64,000 nucleotides of DNA from positions 1 through 64,000 of the forward strand of contig CAZQCG010000025.1 in assembly GCA_964592425.1 (NCBI GenBank), written 5' to 3'. The notes below the pieces were generated by a model. The model was given only the letters and a program-made list of their open reading frames with translations, did not search any database and was not told the DNA's origin. Below, piece after piece: positions 14,892-22,378 of this stretch (positions are counted from its first letter, which is position 1; every line of letters starts with the position of its first letter). The translations under genes and the position numbers were made by a program. This stretch comes from Viridilinea sp964592425 (GTDB lineage Bacteria > Chloroflexota > Chloroflexia > Chloroflexales > Chloroflexaceae).

Positions 14892-17800
14892 TTGGCTCGG
14901 CCCTCGCAAGCACCCTGGCCGAAGTGGCCGCCGCCCTCGCCGATCTGCCTGGCGACGGCCCAGCCCATGCCGCTACCCAGACCCGCCTCGACGCCCTCGT
15001 CACGGTCGCCGAAGCGCCCTTGCTCACGCCCTTTGCCCGGGCGGTCGACCGCGCTGCCGACCGCCTGCACCGTGAGGGCGGCCCCGCTGCCGCGCCTCTG
15101 CTGCACCTGCTGGCCGATCCCCGGCCTGCACCGGCCCGCCTGCGTGCGGTGGCCGTCGAAGAGTTGCTGCTTGCGGCCGAACCTGACCTGGCCCGCCTCG
15201 CCGAGCTTTATCGGCGTGACCTGCGCCCTGCGCTTGCGGCCAATGGCACCGAGCCGCCCCCCTGGCGTCACGCCGGCCCGGCCCTGATCCGCCTGCTCGG
15301 CGAGCTGGTGCCCGCAGCGCTCAGTGACCAGCCGCGCCTGCGGCGTTTGCTGCCCGAACCAGCCGAACGCGCCGTCATCGATGAGCTGCGTAGCGGCCTG
15401 ACTCGCCCGGCCCGTCCGCTCGCCGAGACCTTCGGCCAGAGCATCAGCGCCAGCAACGGGGCCAACATCGCCCATATTCGCCAGCTGGTCGTTCATGGCG
15501 ATCTCTATGAGGCACCTGCTACGCCCGCCCCTGACCTGGCCCTGCTCTACGCGCGCTACCGCGCCTTTATTGTTGAAAGCTTCAGCAGCCTCGACTTCCG
15601 TGGCCTGCTACAGATCCAGGCGGCGGCGCGCGTCTGCCTCGAACAGGTCTATATTCCCGTCGATGCCCGCCCCCTGCAGGGCGAGGGTGCCCCCGCCTCC
15701 TTGCACCAGTTTGTCTGCGAACAGCCACTGCTGGTCGTACTCGGCGATCCGGGCAGCGGCAAGAGCACCCTGGTGCGCTATATCCTGTTGAGCCTGACCC
15801 GCGGCAATGCCCGCGAACAGCTCGGCCTCGAGCCGCTCTGGCTGCCGATCTATGTGCCGGTGGCCGCCTTCGCCGCCGCCCGCGCCCGCCCTGGTCACGC
15901 CGATCTGGCCCCACTCGACTATCTGGCTGACTACTATCGTGGCCTCTCACAGCCCGACTACAGCCCGCTCTTCGCCCATGCCCTGGCCCTCGGCCATGCC
16001 CTGGTGCTGCTCGACGGCCTCGACGAGGTGCGTGAGGGCCGCCAGGGGGTCGTGCGGGCGCTCGAAGCCTTTGCCCGCGAGTGGGATGCTACCGGCAACC
16101 GTTTTCTGGCCACCTCGCGCAGTGTCGGCTATGCCGAAGCACCGCTCGATCCCGACCTTTTCGCAGCCGCGATGATCGAGCCGCTGAGCGAGGCCCAGAT
16201 CCGCCTCTTTATTGAGCGCTGGAGCCGCGCCTATGCCCGTCTGGGCGAGGCTGCCGCGCCGCCCGCCGGGGATCTGCTTGATGACCTGGTGCATGAGGCG
16301 GCCCTGGTCGAGCGCGAACGGCGCATCGCCCGCCATAGCACCGCCCTGGCCGAAGCCGTCTTCGCCGAGCCCTTCGTCGCCGAACTGGCCCGCAAGCCGC
16401 TCCTGCTCACCATCCTGGCCCTCATCCACAACCAGGGGGCGCGCCTGCCCGACCGACGCGCCGATCTCTACCGCCTCTGTGTGGCCGCCCTCGCCGAAAG
16501 CTGGAACCGCGCACGCTCACTCACCGGGCGGCCGGTCGATGTCTACCTGGGCGATGAGCCCCTCGATGAACGCTTCGTGGTCAACTTGCTTGGCCCTGTG
16601 GCCCTCTGGCTCCACGGTGAGCAGGCCGGCGGGCTGGTTGACCAGGACGATCTCGAAACACGCATCGCCGCCACCCTCGAACAGGCCGACGGCATCCCCC
16701 GTGGCCGTGCGCGCCGCCTGGCTGGCGACTTCATCGAGCTGGTGCGGCGTGAGACGGGCCTGCTGCAAGAGCGCGGCTACCGCCGTTTCGGCTTCCTACA
16801 CCTCACCTTTGAGGAGTACCTTGCGGCCCGGGGCCTGCTCGAATCGCTGGCGGTCGAAAATCCCGACGAGCTCCTGCGCCGCTATGCGGTCGATCCGGGC
16901 TGGCGCGAAGTTGTGCGGCTGGCCGTTGCTGCCGCCTCCCAACGTGAGACGGGGCGCATGCTACAGGCCATTCTCGCTGCCCCCGCCGAAGGCAGCGAGC
17001 GCGGACGTCCGGCCCTGCTCGCCGGCGAGTGTCTGCTTGATGTCGGGCGCAACGGGGCGGGCGGACGGGCATGGGAGCTGGTTGTCACGGCCCTGCTTGG
17101 CCTGCTCGCCGATGGCGAAGCGCCCGTCGCTACGCGCATCGCTGGTGGGCTAACCCTTGGACGCCTGGGTGATCCGCGCCGACTCGACCCGCTGAGCGGG
17201 CGCGCCGTCGGCAGCGATGAGCCAGCCACCCTCGACTATTGGTGCGACGTGGCGGCTGGCCCCTTCTGGCGCGGCGACGATGGCCGGGGTCGCAAACGCG
17301 GCCCTGGCCTCAGCCCCGCTGAGTTGCCCTACAGCTTGCGCATCGGGCGCTACCTCGTCAGCAACGCCGAGTATCGCCGCTTCATCGAAGCAGGCGGCTA
17401 CAGCACGCCCCGCTGGTGGACACCCGAAGGGCTCAGCTTCCTCAACCCCGACCGGCGGCGCAACCACAACGACAGCGAGAATGGCCCGATCAACGGGCCA
17501 GCCCTCTGGGAGACCGCCCATCTCAACAACCCGGCCCAGCCCGTTGTTGGCGTCGCCTGGTACGAGGCCGCCGCTTACTGCGCCTGGCTCACCGAGCTTG
17601 GGCGCAGCGCTGGCTGGCTCTATCCTGGCGAAATACTGCGTCTACCGACCGCGCTCGAGTGGGAACGGGCCGCCCGCCATACTGACCGGCGCGCCTATCC
17701 ATGGGGCGACGAACCACCCGATCCCACCCGCGCCAGTTACGAGGCCGGTGGGCTGCGCGCACCTGCTCCGGTCGGGGCTTTCCCGGCAGGTGCCGCAGCC

Positions 17801-18049
17801 TGCGGCGCCCTCGATCTGGCTGGCAATGTCTGGGAATGGACCGCCAGCCGCTCCGATCAACTGGCCGAGCTGACTGCCTGGAGCGACATGGGCCGCAAGC
17901 AGAGTCCGGCGATCAAAGGCGGGGCCTTCAACTGGGGGGCCGATGCCCTGCGCTGCGGGGCCTACTACTGGTTCCAGCCAGCCCGGCGCTACAACCTGCT
18001 CGGCTTTCGCCTCGTCTGGGTAGCCGCCCCGGAAGGAATGCCCACATGA
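14888..18049 (+). CDS. NACHT NTPase fused to FGE/SUMF1-like domain (bacterial NLR-like)
   Basis: 1053 residues from a GTG coupled to the previous stop. Residues 1-180 are helical and unassigned, the usual place of an effector-associated or death-like adaptor domain. The NTPase core has Walker A GDPGSGKST (286-294), Walker B ALVLLDGLDEV (371-381), a sensor FLATSR (406-411) and FLHLTFEEYLAARGL (636-650), all typical of NACHT/STAND proteins. Residues ~650-770 are helical. Residues ~790-1047 form an FGE-sulfatase/SUMF1 (C-type-lectin-like) domain (LPTALEWERAAR, YPWGDEPP, LAGNVWEWT, GGAFNWGADALRCGAYY). The paired catalytic cysteines of true FGE are not evident, so it is probably a binding domain. 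The likely role is an NLR-like trigger sensor or switch that activates the CHAT protease encoded next. Confidence 0.88.
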   Translation: MIGSALASTLAEVAAALADLPGDGPAHAATQTRLDALVTVAEAPLLTPFARAVDRAADRLHREGGPAAAPLLHLLADPRPAPARLRAVAVEELLLAAEPDLARLAELYRRDLRPALAANGTEPPPWRHAGPALIRLLGELVPAALSDQPRLRRLLPEPAERAVIDELRSGLTRPARPLAETFGQSISASNGANIAHIRQLVVHGDLYEAPATPAPDLALLYARYRAFIVESFSSLDFRGLLQIQAAARVCLEQVYIPVDARPLQGEGAPASLHQFVCEQPLLVVLGDPGSGKSTLVRYILLSLTRGNAREQLGLEPLWLPIYVPVAAFAAARARPGHADLAPLDYLADYYRGLSQPDYSPLFAHALALGHALVLLDGLDEVREGRQGVVRALEAFAREWDATGNRFLATSRSVGYAEAPLDPDLFAAAMIEPLSEAQIRLFIERWSRAYARLGEAAAPPAGDLLDDLVHEAALVERERRIARHSTALAEAVFAEPFVAELARKPLLLTILALIHNQGARLPDRRADLYRLCVAALAESWNRARSLTGRPVDVYLGDEPLDERFVVNLLGPVALWLHGEQAGGLVDQDDLETRIAATLEQADGIPRGRARRLAGDFIELVRRETGLLQERGYRRFGFLHLTFEEYLAARGLLESLAVENPDELLRRYAVDPGWREVVRLAVAAASQRETGRMLQAILAAPAEGSERGRPALLAGECLLDVGRNGAGGRAWELVVTALLGLLADGEAPVATRIAGGLTLGRLGDPRRLDPLSGRAVGSDEPATLDYWCDVAAGPFWRGDDGRGRKRGPGLSPAELPYSLRIGRYLVSNAEYRRFIEAGGYSTPRWWTPEGLSFLNPDRRRNHNDSENGPINGPALWETAHLNNPAQPVVGVAWYEAAAYCAWLTELGRSAGWLYPGEILRLPTALEWERAARHTDRRAYPWGDEPPDPTRASYEAGGLRAPAPVGAFPAGAAACGALDLAGNVWEWTASRSDQLAELTAWSDMGRKQSPAIKGGAFNWGADALRCGAYYWFQPARRYNLLGFRLVWVAAPEGMPT

Positions 18050-19389
18050 GCACCCCGGTCACTCTGCGCCTGAGCTTCGTTCCCCGTGGGGGTGGGGCCA
18101 TCCTGCTCTGGCAGGCCGATGTGCTTGGCACCCGCCTGAGTCGCCTGAGCCTGCCCCTGCCCGCCGCCGACCTGGATCTGGTCATCCGCGCCCTTGATGT
18201 ACTCCAGGATCCGGCCTATCCCTACCCACGCACGGCCGACCAGGCGCGCAACTTCAGCTTCACGGCGAACGAGCAAGCGCGCCTGACTGCCCTTGAGCTC
18301 TGGCACCCCAGCGAGCGTCTTGCCCCCGATATGCCACGCCGGCTGGGCCAACGCCTCTATCATGCTCTGACGGCCGATCCACCTGGACGCACAGCCCTGG
18401 CCACCCTGCGCGACCACGCCGTCGCCGTCGCGCGCCCGCTTAAGCTCGATCTCTGCTTTCCCCCCGGCACTGCCCGCCTGGCTGCCCTGCCCTGGGAGTT
18501 ACTCTGGGACGAGGAGGTCGCCCCATTGCTGCTCGGACGTGGCCTACTCGGCAGCCTCGCCCGCCGGCTCGATCTGCCCCAGGCCCTACCGCCGACCCGC
18601 TGCGGGCTTGGGCCGCTACGCATCCTGGTGATCGCCCCCCTGGCTGGCATCAGTGCCGAACTGCGCCAGATCGAACGGGCTGCCCGTACCGCCGCCCTGG
18701 CCCCCCTGGTCGAGCGCGGACTGGCCATTGTGCGCGAGCTTGAGCCCGCCAGCCGCACCGATCTCATGCATGCCCTTGAGGCCGAAGGCCCGCCTGACAT
18801 TGTCCACTTCTACGGCCATGGCCGCCTGAACAACGGCCTTGGCGAACTCCTGCTCGACGATCCGCTCGGCGCAGGCTGGATTAGCGCCGGGGCCCTGGCC
18901 GCCAGCCTGAGTGGTGTCGGCCTGGTGACGCTCTTCGCCTGCCATGGCGCAGCTGGCGCAGCAGTGCCGCTCGGTGGGGTCGCCCAGGCCCTGATCGCCG
19001 CCGGGGTGCCCGCCGTCCTGGGTATGCAACTCGCCGTGCGGGCCACCGCCGCCTCGCGGGCTGCCGCCGCCCTCTACGCAGGCCTCGCCGCTGGCACGAC
19101 GGTGGAAGAGGGGGTGGCCCGGGCACGCCGGGCGCTCTTCGCCGAAGAGCAGGACGGGGCCTCCTGGTTTGTCCCAGCCCTCTACCTGCGCCACCGTGAA
19201 GATGGCCCTTTCTGCCTGCGGCCACCCAGCGGCCCACCCGGCCCGCCGCCTGGGGCCCAGCAACAGGTCATTGCCACTGCTGGCGGCACCATTCGCGCCT
19301 TGCGCATCCAGGGGCGACCCGGCAGCCATCAGCGTGTGCTGGCCACCAGTGGCGGCAGTATCAGCAATGTTGTGATCCAGGAGCGTTAG
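18046..19389 (+). CDS. CHAT-domain (caspase-like) protease
   Basis: 447 residues. The start at 18046 is set by the ATGA overlap with the NACHT stop; the open frame extends further upstream but only across the NACHT gene. The C-terminal two thirds match the CHAT (Caspase HetF Associated with TPRs) fold: LPWELLWDEE near 148, DIVHFYGHG with putative catalytic His258, FACHGAAG with putative nucleophile Cys299, then AVLGMQ and SWFVPALYL. Both catalytic residues are present. No TPR is seen. The C-terminus holds two ~20-residue repeats (QQVIATAGGTIRALRI and QRVLATSGGSISNVVI), a motif echoed in the NACHT protein near residues 182-200. By analogy with characterised bacterial gasdermin operons, it is the likely protease that cuts the gasdermin encoded two genes downstream. 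Confidence 0.88.
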   Translation: MSTPVTLRLSFVPRGGGAILLWQADVLGTRLSRLSLPLPAADLDLVIRALDVLQDPAYPYPRTADQARNFSFTANEQARLTALELWHPSERLAPDMPRRLGQRLYHALTADPPGRTALATLRDHAVAVARPLKLDLCFPPGTARLAALPWELLWDEEVAPLLLGRGLLGSLARRLDLPQALPPTRCGLGPLRILVIAPLAGISAELRQIERAARTAALAPLVERGLAIVRELEPASRTDLMHALEAEGPPDIVHFYGHGRLNNGLGELLLDDPLGAGWISAGALAASLSGVGLVTLFACHGAAGAAVPLGGVAQALIAAGVPAVLGMQLAVRATAASRAAAALYAGLAAGTTVEEGVARARRALFAEEQDGASWFVPALYLRHREDGPFCLRPPSGPPGPPPGAQQQVIATAGGTIRALRIQGRPGSHQRVLATSGGSISNVVIQER

Positions 19390-19390
19390 T

Positions 19391-21328
19391 ATGGAGATCC
19401 GCTGGGTCGGTATGACCCGCCCCCACTACCAGAGCGGCCGGCCCGGCCCTATCCGCGCCCTGGTCATCCACGCCACCGCCGGGCGTGGGCCGGGTGATCT
19501 AAATTGGCTGCGCCAGGGTGGCGACGAGCGGCGACCTGTCTCCTGCCACTACTATATCGATAAGGCCGGGCGCATCAGCCAGCTCGTGCGCGACGAAGAT
19601 ACGGCCTGGCACGCTGGAGTCAGCCGCTGGACAATTGATGGGCGTACGCTCAACAACCTCAACCCGGTCTCCATCGGCATCGAGTTGGAGAATCTCAATA
19701 CGGGCCGCGACCCCTACCCTGCGGCCCAGGTCGCAGCCGTGGTTGCCCTGAGCCGCGAGCTCGTGCGGCGCTACAACCTTCCGCGCACCCAGGTAGTGCG
19801 CCATCTCGACATCAGTCCGGGGCGCAAGAGTGACCCGGCCGGCTTCGCCTGGCCCACCTTCCTCACCCAGGTCTACGCCGATCAGCCTGCCCCGCCCGCC
19901 TCCGACGAGGCCCACCTGCAGGCGCTCATGCTCGACCTGGCCTACCGCGCCGCCGGGGCCGCCCTGCCCGCCGCCTGGCCCCTGCTCGCCGCCGCCCGCC
20001 GCTATCGCCTCGGTATGCCAGTGGCCATGATTGGCGAAAGCAGCCCCGCTGGTGCCGGTACCGCCCAGGACGACCGCGAGCGCAGCGTGCGAGTGAATGG
20101 CCAGGCGCTGCTGGTCGAAGTCTATGCCCGCGACCTGCTCTACGCCCCCGCCCGCAGCCCCGCCGACGAGCCCGCCCCCGCCAACGAGGCCCGCCGCCTC
20201 AACCAGACGCCAGCCGGGCCGCTGCGCACCGCCCTGCTCGAACACCTCTTCCGCGCCGCTGACCCGCTCAACGGCTTCCAGCCCGGTTGGGCCTTCCATC
20301 AGCGCTACCTGGCCCAGCCCGAGCTCCTGGGTGTGCCCATCGGACCGAGCCACCGCCTCAGCCTGGGGCCACGTCAGATCTTCACCTGCCAGCACTTTGC
20401 CCGTCAGAGCCTCTGCGCGTCGATCAGCAACTGGAGCCGGGTCTACACCCTGGATAGCCTGAACGGCACAGCACGCGGTCTCGATGCCCCAACCACCGCC
20501 AACCTGCGCCGCGCCCTGCTCGACGATCTCTACCGCGCTCGCAGCGGACGCCGCTACGACCGGGCGGCCCTGCTCATCGCTTATGCCGAGGCCAACCGGC
20601 TCGGTGCGCCCCTCGCGCCCCCCGAAGTGGTGCTGGTTGGAGGCCAGGCCTACCTGCTAATGCCCTACGCCCTTGACGTGCTCGCCTGTGCCCTGCCCGC
20701 CTATGACTGGCCCCTTGATCGGCCCCTGCCCGGCGATACCAGCATCATCACTCTGCGCAGCCTGCTTGAAGCTAGCGCCAGCGGTACCACCGCCACCATC
20801 GACAGCCTGACTCTTACCGGGCCGCTTAGTCCCCTCACAGGTCGCCCACTGCTCGGCGCTCCCTCTCCCCAGCCGAGCGTGCTCGACCTGAGCCCCCCCC
20901 ATGGTCGGGGTCGGCCTCGCCGGCCCCGACCCGCCCCCGAAGCCGTGCTGATCACCACCGCCAGCGGCCCTGCCGGTCTCGACCTGCGTGAAGAGGCCCA
21001 ACTGGGCCGTTGGCACTACTATATCGACACCGCCGGGGCGATCTACCGTCTCTGTGACGAGATCTACCTGGGCTGTCTGCTCAAGAGCGGGCCGCTGGCT
21101 GAGCGCTGCGTCGTCGTGGCCGTCGAGGGCGGGGCGGCAAGTGCTGGCCTGGCCCAACGTGCCGCCCTGAGCTGGCTAGTACGAGCACTCGCCGCCACCC
21201 TGCGCATCCCGCCCGCCGCCGTGCTCGCCCTCGACTCCGCTGGCCTGCATGCGGGCGAGACGCCTGCGCACCCAGGCTTGCCTACCCCCGCGTTCGACGC
21301 CCGAGCCGACCTGAAAGGGATACGATGA
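19391..21328 (+). CDS. Amidase_2/PGRP-like protein with intact and degenerate domains
   Basis: 645 residues. Residues 20-165 are an N-acetylmuramoyl-L-alanine amidase type-2 (PGRP/AmpD-like) domain with zinc ligands His27 (VIHATAG), His138 (VRHLD) and Asp148; the H-to-D spacing of ten residues is as in AmpD. HYYIDKAGRISQLV and AWHAG are also family marks. Residues 170-450 hold three loosely repeated ~100-residue modules I do not recognise. Residues 516-645 repeat the amidase pattern (AVLITTASG, WHYYIDTAGAIYRL, VVVAVEGG, ALDSAGLHAGETPAHPG) but the zinc histidines are lost. No signal peptide is visible, so the protein is probably cytoplasmic. It could sense or cut peptidoglycan fragments or phage lysis products. 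AGGAG precedes the start, one base after the CHAT stop. Confidence 0.82.
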   Translation: MEIRWVGMTRPHYQSGRPGPIRALVIHATAGRGPGDLNWLRQGGDERRPVSCHYYIDKAGRISQLVRDEDTAWHAGVSRWTIDGRTLNNLNPVSIGIELENLNTGRDPYPAAQVAAVVALSRELVRRYNLPRTQVVRHLDISPGRKSDPAGFAWPTFLTQVYADQPAPPASDEAHLQALMLDLAYRAAGAALPAAWPLLAAARRYRLGMPVAMIGESSPAGAGTAQDDRERSVRVNGQALLVEVYARDLLYAPARSPADEPAPANEARRLNQTPAGPLRTALLEHLFRAADPLNGFQPGWAFHQRYLAQPELLGVPIGPSHRLSLGPRQIFTCQHFARQSLCASISNWSRVYTLDSLNGTARGLDAPTTANLRRALLDDLYRARSGRRYDRAALLIAYAEANRLGAPLAPPEVVLVGGQAYLLMPYALDVLACALPAYDWPLDRPLPGDTSIITLRSLLEASASGTTATIDSLTLTGPLSPLTGRPLLGAPSPQPSVLDLSPPHGRGRPRRPRPAPEAVLITTASGPAGLDLREEAQLGRWHYYIDTAGAIYRLCDEIYLGCLLKSGPLAERCVVVAVEGGAASAGLAQRAALSWLVRALAATLRIPPAAVLALDSAGLHAGETPAHPGLPTPAFDARADLKGIR

Positions 21329-22161
21329 CGATCATTCCCCTCTGCCGTGAAGATCCACTGGTCGCCCTTGTCCACGACCTCTTCGGTGCCAATATTGTGC
21401 GGGTGCCCGACGCCCGCGTACAGCCCCTCTCGGTCGTCGTTCACCGTGACGGGCGCAGCTTCTTCCGTGGCTCACTCTTGCCCATTCTCACCGACGCCCG
21501 CCCGCTCGGCCTGCCGCCCCAGGTCACCGACCTCACCGACATCTCGGGCCGCCGCTCACGGCGCGTCACTCTCGACCTGGGCCTGCAATTGCTGCGTGGC
21601 TTCCTACGTGGCCTCGGCCTGCCCCAGGCCGATCTCGAAGTGGGCCTCTCTGGTGCCAGCTACCTCTCCTTCGCCTTCCCGTCAGTCTTGCGCTACGCCA
21701 TTGACGCTGGAGCACTCGGGCGGGCCCTCGCCGGGCGCTGCATCGACCGTGACAATCCTGCCGCCGCCATCCTCTTCGAGCAGCCGCCCTACGAGCTCCT
21801 GCTGATCGACTCGGTGATCACCAGCCGCCAGATCGCCGTCGTGCTGACCGGGGCGCGTGGCCGACGTCTCAACGTGGACGTTGCCGCCCTGCGCACCGCC
21901 CTCGCCGAAATGGGCGGCACCATCGGCACTGCCAACGATAACGAGATCGAGCTTACCCTGGAGAGCGAGGCCGAGCTCACCTTTGCCTTCACCTGCGTGC
22001 GGCTCACCTTCAACGAAGAAGGCACGATCACCGGGCTGCCCCCCGACCACGCCTGGCGCACACTCGGCCCCTCTGTGCTCGACCCCGTGCGCCTCAGCCC
22101 CAACCCCGGCCTCTTGATCTGGGATCGCCTGATACATGCGCCGGTAAGGCAAGTTTGGTAG
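21325..22161 (+). CDS. Putative bacterial gasdermin (pore-forming effector)
   Basis: 278 residues, starting in an ATGA overlap with the previous stop. From my memory of bacterial gasdermins, several features fit: a Cys close to the N-terminus (Cys7; palmitoylated in studied members) followed by DPLVALVHDLFGANIVRVPD and ARVQPLSVV, comparable to the usual DP..L...GYN.V.LP...I.PL.LL opening; a central strand-rich region (YELLLIDSVITSRQIAVV, LNVDVAAL); and ELTFAFTCVRLTFNEEGTI, comparable to the family's L.FGFKA..L.YD.G segment. About 35 residues follow that could be the cleavable autoinhibitory tail. It has no signal peptide or plain membrane helix, as expected. A CHAT protease and NACHT NTPase in the same operon are typical partners. 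I could not run a structure or profile comparison. Confidence 0.78.
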   Translation: MTIIPLCREDPLVALVHDLFGANIVRVPDARVQPLSVVVHRDGRSFFRGSLLPILTDARPLGLPPQVTDLTDISGRRSRRVTLDLGLQLLRGFLRGLGLPQADLEVGLSGASYLSFAFPSVLRYAIDAGALGRALAGRCIDRDNPAAAILFEQPPYELLLIDSVITSRQIAVVLTGARGRRLNVDVAALRTALAEMGGTIGTANDNEIELTLESEAELTFAFTCVRLTFNEEGTITGLPPDHAWRTLGPSVLDPVRLSPNPGLLIWDRLIHAPVRQVW

Positions 22162-22210
22162 GTGCTTTAGCCTCAATACTTTACAAATAAGGATGGATGC
22201 ATGGCTGAGA

Positions 22211-22281
22211 AAACCTGTCAGGTGCGGCCACGGAATGCATCAGAATGAGAACGATCATGGCTGGCCGCACCTGACAGGTTT
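22211..22281 (+). terminator. Long hairpin closing the immune-like operon
   Basis: Two perfect 20-base arms (22211-22230 AAACCTGTCAGGTGCGGCCA and its complement at 22262-22281) flank a 31-base loop and are followed by TTTCTTATTTG-like text, 50 bases after the gasdermin stop. Each arm also contains the smaller palindrome ACCTG-x-CAGGT. It can serve as a terminator, although the long loop and nested palindrome also suit a repeat or MITE-like element. Confidence 0.6.
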
Positions 22282-22378
22282 CTTATTTGAAAGATATTGG
22301 CTTTAGCTCTGGGGCACTGAATACACATTTGGCATCACCGGGACGATATGGGGGTTTGTGCCGCCACACTGGTAGATG

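Noticed and set aside
17701..18045. Upstream extension of the CHAT frame
   Set aside because: It lies wholly within the NACHT-FGE gene; the ATGA overlap at 18046 is the convincing start.
14888..22161. A diversity-generating retroelement (suggested by the FGE domain)
   Set aside because: No reverse transcriptase and no template/variable repeat pair was seen in the window.
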